NCBI GenBank assembly: GCA_023427925.1
Contig: JAEYZS010000150.1
Coordinates: forward strand, 1-9,800
Reading direction: 5' to 3'
Origin: Pseudomonadota bacterium
Lineage (GTDB): Bacteria; Bdellovibrionota; Bdellovibrionia; Bdellovibrionales; JAEYZS01
Length of the DNA stretch: 9,800 nucleotides
A program made the position numbers and the translations under genes. Positions 7,044 through 9,800 of this stretch are shown here, one piece after another; within the stretch, counting starts at the first letter, position 1; every line of letters starts with the position of its first letter. The notes below the pieces were generated by a model, which had not been told where the DNA came from, did no database searches, and saw only the letters and a list, made by a program, of their open reading frames with translations.

Positions 7044-8594
7044 CTAAAACAAGTATTCGATACCACCATTTAAAGTCGTAAACTTCTGAGACGAATCGAT
7101 GGAGTCATTAGGCTGTGGAGTCCCATCAAACTTTGAAGAGAACAACGCAAAATTGAGAGAACCTACAAACCGTAGCTTGGTGTTTTGCTGGTAATATCCA
7201 ATGATTGAAAACTTGGTCATAGTGTTGTCACTTGATCCAGACGACGTAGGGGATTCATTTAAATCCGATGATAGAAAAAACTTAAGGTCTCCACCGAGGT
7301 TCCATTTTTTGTCATCAGTTACCGGAACTGTTCCTCTAATACCGAAAAAGAACCCTGTGTAGCGTGTTGATGAGAGGGATGTTGAGCTTGAATCCATATC
7401 AAGTCCGTGACTTGCAAATCCTAAAGAGAGCAAAATGCTAGGTCCGAAAAAATCGTCTTGGATCATAAAGTTGTAGCCGAACGAAAGTTGATAGTTGGAT
7501 TGGTTATGTTTATCCAAGATCCCTTGCTCAAGCTCAAAATTCCCTATCCACTCCGAGGTAAACCAAAGCTCCGCCATCAATTTAACCGAAGGGTAAAGGC
7601 TTGAACTTTCTTTTTCGGTCGTTCCGTCTTCTTTTTTTGCATTATAGTTCATGCTTCCTAATCCCATAAAAGCACCCACCTTTCCAAAGGTTGGAGGGTC
7701 GGCAGGGCGCCATTCTTTTGGATTGTCTCCAAAAGTGGGTGATGAATTGGGGGACGCAGCAGGGGATTGAAAGGCGCCATTAAGTGGAGTCGGAGAGTAC
7801 TTAGTAAAGTCTATCCCGGATATTTTGGAGTTTTTGCGAATCGCCCCGGGGCTCTTTTCAGATAAGATTTGGCCAAATGAAATCGTATCATCGACCTTAT
7901 CTAATCTGATTTTACCCAATACTTCTTTGTCAGTAGAAATAATAAAGTTCAGTTTGGGGTGACGGTTTGCCTTTATCACCAAAGATGCGGATACAACTTG
8001 TCCCGCGGCAAGGCCATCTCTTTTCCCGAGGTTGATAGTCACAAGGGCATTGTTTCGACTCAATACAATGCCGTCATAAGGGAGTTGCTTGATTAACTTG
8101 GAATACATTTCAGATGCGGATGTTCGAATCTGCTTTATGTCAAAAGAACTTTTCTCCTTGAGATTTTCCTTCGAGAGTAGTTTCCCATCAGCTTTAGAAA
8201 AAAGGCTCATTTGAATATGGATACCATCTGGAGCTTTTAATACTCGTGATGCTAAAACTGCATCGGCATTTATGTTTTGAGAAATATCTTTGACTTGCTG
8301 AGGATTTGATTCAAGATCGTCAGGACTGATGAGTGCGCCGGCGAACTGACTATCAACCAATTGAAATCTGTGTCCTTTGTTCACGAGATTCTTTAGTTCT
8401 TCTTCGAGCGCTCTCGAATAGATACCACTAACATTGTCCGTAGTGGGCAAAACAGAAATACTTTTCACGGTTAAGAGATCATCAATATCGGTTCTGTAGA
8501 TTGCACCTGTTTGAACATTTTGTTCCTGTTGCGCAATTGCAAATGAACTACCTAAAATAACAAAAAGCAGCAGTGGCACGCAGATGATTTTCAT
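7044..8594 (-). CDS. secreted outer-membrane beta-barrel protein with N-terminal TolB/FlgT-like periplasmic region
   Basis: 516 residues from the chosen start. The ATG complementing 8592-8594 begins a textbook signal peptide (MKIICVPLLLFVILG..., AIA-QQ cleavage after residue 21). An ATG 27 codons upstream would put a charged, non-exportable stretch first and overlap the DedA gene. Residues about 45-165 (ISVLPTTDNVSGIYSRALEE, NADAVLASRV) resemble the alpha/beta domain of TolB-N, FlgT and CsgG-type proteins. Residues 175-205 (GIVLSRNNALVTINLGKRDG) match a small FlgT-like beta domain that recurs in envelope proteins. A Ser/Pro-rich linker (about 263-303) leads to about 210 residues of alternating aromatic beta-strands ending in YLF, the C-terminal Phe typical of BAM substrates. 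Likely an outer-membrane barrel with a periplasmic domain; specific role unknown. Downstream of dedA, probably in one unit. Confidence 0.72.
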   Translation of the reverse strand: MKIICVPLLLFVILGSSFAIAQQEQNVQTGAIYRTDIDDLLTVKSISVLPTTDNVSGIYSRALEEELKNLVNKGHRFQLVDSQFAGALISPDDLESNPQQVKDISQNINADAVLASRVLKAPDGIHIQMSLFSKADGKLLSKENLKEKSSFDIKQIRTSASEMYSKLIKQLPYDGIVLSRNNALVTINLGKRDGLAAGQVVSASLVIKANRHPKLNFIISTDKEVLGKIRLDKVDDTISFGQILSEKSPGAIRKNSKISGIDFTKYSPTPLNGAFQSPAASPNSSPTFGDNPKEWRPADPPTFGKVGAFMGLGSMNYNAKKEDGTTEKESSSLYPSVKLMAELWFTSEWIGNFELEQGILDKHNQSNYQLSFGYNFMIQDDFFGPSILLSLGFASHGLDMDSSSTSLSSTRYTGFFFGIRGTVPVTDDKKWNLGGDLKFFLSSDLNESPTSSGSSDNTMTKFSIIGYYQQNTKLRFVGSLNFALFSSKFDGTPQPNDSIDSSQKFTTLNGGIEYLF

Positions 8595-8605
8595 ACTGAA
8601 ATTTT

Positions 8606-8621
8606 CCCACTTTTTGGTGGG
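8606..8621 (-). promoter_or_regulatory. hairpin covering the ribosome binding region of the barrel gene
   Basis: In the minus-strand RNA, CCCAC (complement of 8617-8621) can pair with GTGGG (complement of 8606-8610) around a six-base loop. GTGGGAAAA is the only purine-rich Shine-Dalgarno candidate before the ATG at 8594, so the hairpin could limit translation. Five pairs only; modest support. Confidence 0.3.
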
Positions 8622-8628
8622 TTCCACA

Positions 8629-8644
8629 AGTCTAGGCCTAGACT
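8629..8644. repeat. perfect 16-base palindrome directly after the DedA stop codon
   Basis: AGTCTAGGCCTAGACT is self-complementary over all 16 bases and starts on the base next to the DedA stop codon (complement of 8645-8647). As DNA it could be a dimer-binding site. As RNA it forms a six-pair stem with a GGCC loop, but no T-run follows, so a classical terminator is unlikely. Confidence 0.4.
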
Positions 8645-9277
8645 CTAAGTGGTGGGATTCTTTCTTTTTTTCCACTGAAAATAAAAGAAAATGCCAATAG
8701 CAATTACAAGTGAGCCGATAATTATCACGTTTATATCTTTGGCATATTTTAAGGCAGCATCAATGTTGTCACTGAACCAATAGCCTAGGTAAATCCAGAC
8801 AGGAACGCTTACCAAAGCAGCAAGCCCATCTTGAAAGAAAAAAGTTTTAAAGGGAACTTTCATGATACCTGCGGTAAGAAATATAGGGGCGCGAAGTCCC
8901 GGCATAAATCGCGCAGTAAAACAAATTTTCTTCGCGTGAGTCATGATCTGAAGCTCAGATTTCACAACTCGTTCTTCGGTGAAAATCTTATTGAACACTG
9001 GCCAAGTAAAGACGCGCCTTCCGTACTTTTGTCCAATTAAAAATAGTATTGTATCTCCAATGAGTACTCCGACGAAGCCTACAATCATTGCGCCACTAAG
9101 AGAGATTTTGCCTTGTCCCGCTAAAAGACCAGCAGTGATGAGCGTGATGTCTTCGGGAATTGGCACACCCATTCCGCAAACAAATAATACGCCAAAGATA
9201 AGACCGTAAGCGTGGAATCCACTCAGTGCAGAAAGAAATTCAATAGCTCGATGAACAATAGAAGGCGAGTTCTCCAT
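8645..9277 (-). CDS. DedA-family (VTT/SNARE-associated) inner-membrane protein
   Basis: A 210-residue polytopic inner-membrane protein of the DedA family. Several members flip undecaprenyl phosphate or other lipids across the membrane using proton-motive force. Diagnostic segments are GVPIPEDITLITAGLLA (37-53, with acidic E42/D43), D75 in GDTILFLIG, and FTARFMPGLRAPIFLTAG (120-137), holding the paired Arg residues R123 and R129 that are essential in E. coli YqjA/YghB. Hydrophobic helices lie at about 24-52, 63-82, 148-166 and 183-200. The tail is basic (KKRKN), fitting a cytoplasmic C-terminus. No Shine-Dalgarno precedes the ATG, and the promoter at 9284-9312 suggests a leaderless transcript. 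It is divergent from the CheY-like gene and followed after 50 bases by the barrel gene. Substrate cannot be told from sequence. Confidence 0.9.
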   Translation of the reverse strand: MENSPSIVHRAIEFLSALSGFHAYGLIFGVLFVCGMGVPIPEDITLITAGLLAGQGKISLSGAMIVGFVGVLIGDTILFLIGQKYGRRVFTWPVFNKIFTEERVVKSELQIMTHAKKICFTARFMPGLRAPIFLTAGIMKVPFKTFFFQDGLAALVSVPVWIYLGYWFSDNIDAALKYAKDINVIIIGSLVIAIGIFFYFQWKKRKNPTT

Positions 9278-9283
9278 TTAAAT

Positions 9284-9312
9284 TTTATAAACTATTTGGG
9301 CTTTTTTGGTAA
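9284..9312 (-). promoter_or_regulatory. putative leaderless promoter of the DedA gene
   Basis: On the minus strand TTACCA (complement of 9307-9312) is followed after 17 bases by TATAAA (complement of 9284-9289, 5 of 6 to consensus). The expected start, seven bases on, is exactly the A of the DedA ATG at 9277. No ribosome binding site is present, consistent with leaderless translation. It overlaps the opposing promoter at 9296-9325. Confidence 0.5.
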
Positions 9313-9325
9313 GCAGTAATATACT
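9296..9325 (+). promoter_or_regulatory. putative leaderless promoter of the CheY-like gene
   Basis: TATACT (9320-9325, 5 of 6 to TATAAT) ends six bases before the ATG, so transcription would start on the A at 9332. The best -35 candidate is TTGGGC (9296-9301, spacer 18), a weak match. There is no Shine-Dalgarno sequence before the ATG. Confidence 0.48.
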
Positions 9326-9331
9326 AATCCC

Positions 9332-9721
9332 ATGTTGAAAAGAGTTCTAATTGTAGATGACGCTGCGTTCGTGCGCGAAGTGCTTGCCCAAATTTTAGAT
9401 AAGCATGGGTTTGCTGTTTGTGGTGAGGCTCAAAATGGAGCTGAAGCTATTGAGATGGCCATGGCTCTGAAGCCGGACCTCATCTTGATGGATATTGTAA
9501 TGCCTATAAAAAGCGGCATTCAGGCAACAGAAGAAATTCTAAAAGCGGATCTCAAAATTCCAATCATCGCTTGTTCCACAGAAGGAAGCGAAGCGATGGT
9601 TGCAAAAGCGATTGCAGCAGGTTGTGTGGACTTTGTAGTTAAGCCATTTCAAATCGACAGTCTAATAAACACAATAAAAAAAGTTTTACAAAAAAGTTCT
9701 TCAACGCAGAAGGAGGCCTAA
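9332..9721 (+). CDS. stand-alone CheY-like response-regulator receiver
   Basis: A 129-residue protein that is a single receiver domain with no output domain. All phosphotransfer residues are present: acidic pair D9-D10 (IVDDAAFVREVL), phospho-acceptor D54 in LILMDIVMP, S82 at the switch Thr/Ser position (IIACST), and K104-P105 (FVVKPF). The VRE and GEAQNGAEAIE text resembles CheY proteins of the chemotaxis type found in spirochaetes, Firmicutes and delta-type bacteria. The partner kinase and target are not in this window, so a chemotaxis role is not proven. It probably is translated from a leaderless mRNA. A membrane-protein ORF starts 5 bases after its stop, using a ribosome binding site inside this gene's 3' end, so the two are very likely co-transcribed. 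Confidence 0.93.
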   Translation: MLKRVLIVDDAAFVREVLAQILDKHGFAVCGEAQNGAEAIEMAMALKPDLILMDIVMPIKSGIQATEEILKADLKIPIIACSTEGSEAMVAKAIAAGCVDFVVKPFQIDSLINTIKKVLQKSSSTQKEA

Positions 9722-9726
9722 GGATT

Positions 9727-9800
9727 ATGGGAAATATTTTTTATGTTCTAAAGATTGGGATTGTCACGGTTTTAGTCATTGTGATTATGCAAATCAATAT
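9727..9800 (+). CDS. start of a membrane-anchored protein, cut by window edge
   Basis: Only 24 codons are visible. They begin MGNIFYVLKIGIVTVLVIVI, a single hydrophobic helix that fits an N-terminal membrane anchor or uncleaved signal. AGGAGG (9711-9716) lies ten bases before the ATG, inside the end of the CheY-like gene, and supports translation. The tight spacing (5 bases) argues for one operon and a linked role. The family cannot be told from this fragment. Confidence 0.6.
   Translation, partial: MGNIFYVLKIGIVTVLVIVIMQIN

Noticed and set aside
8595..8675. Start of the barrel gene at 8675
   Set aside because: It would add 27 charged residues before the signal peptide and overlap the DedA coding end; the ATG at 8594 begins a canonical signal peptide.
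8831..9209. Two plus-strand frames (69 and 76 codons) opposite DedA
   Set aside because: They are reverse-frame shadows of DedA, whose motifs are clear.

Overview
The window is AT-rich chromosomal DNA that I read as coming from a Gram-negative predatory-type bacterium of the Bdellovibrionota. This is inference from the GroEL/GroES sequence style, the many short secreted or regulatory genes, and an outer-membrane barrel protein. No rRNA, tRNA, CRISPR array, insertion sequence or integrase was seen. There are thirteen genes: eleven complete, one cut by the left edge and one cut by the right edge. No gene-free stretch exceeds about 205 bases.

Left part (1-3367): the 5' two-thirds or so of galU (UTP-glucose-1-phosphate uridylyltransferase, minus strand), a small exported protein of unknown role, then the groES-groEL chaperonin operon. 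The groESL promoter has a perfect inverted repeat (ATTCGA-GGG-TCGAAT) filling the spacer between its -35 and -10 elements. It is not CIRCE. groEL ends in a hairpin terminator shared with the convergent next gene.

Middle part (3366-7009), the most unusual segment: a GNAT-fold acyltransferase-like gene faces away from a gene encoding a two-domain enzyme. That enzyme has an N-terminal heme-oxygenase-like diiron oxidase (HDO) domain with E78/H81, E132 and H161/D165/H168, fused to a class I SAM-dependent methyltransferase. Converging on it with only 5 bases between stop codons is a two-gene operon: a small XRE-type repressor, then a 228-residue protein with a possible C-terminal sensor (PAS-like) domain. 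Divergent from the XRE gene is a 39-codon lipoprotein-like or secreted micro-ORF with an excellent ribosome binding site. A perfect palindrome (TGTAATTACA) lies between the last two. A plausible reading is a small-molecule synthesis module next to a sensing/regulatory module, but the link between the two is inference.

Right part (7044-9800): on the minus strand, a DedA-family membrane protein followed by a secreted protein with an N-terminal TolB/FlgT-like periplasmic region and a C-terminal outer-membrane beta-barrel. Divergent from DedA is a stand-alone CheY-like receiver, followed 5 bases later by the start of a membrane protein cut by the window edge. DedA and the receiver share a 54-base intergenic region in which each -10 hexamer lies exactly where transcription would begin on the A of the ATG. 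Neither has a Shine-Dalgarno sequence, so both are likely leaderless.
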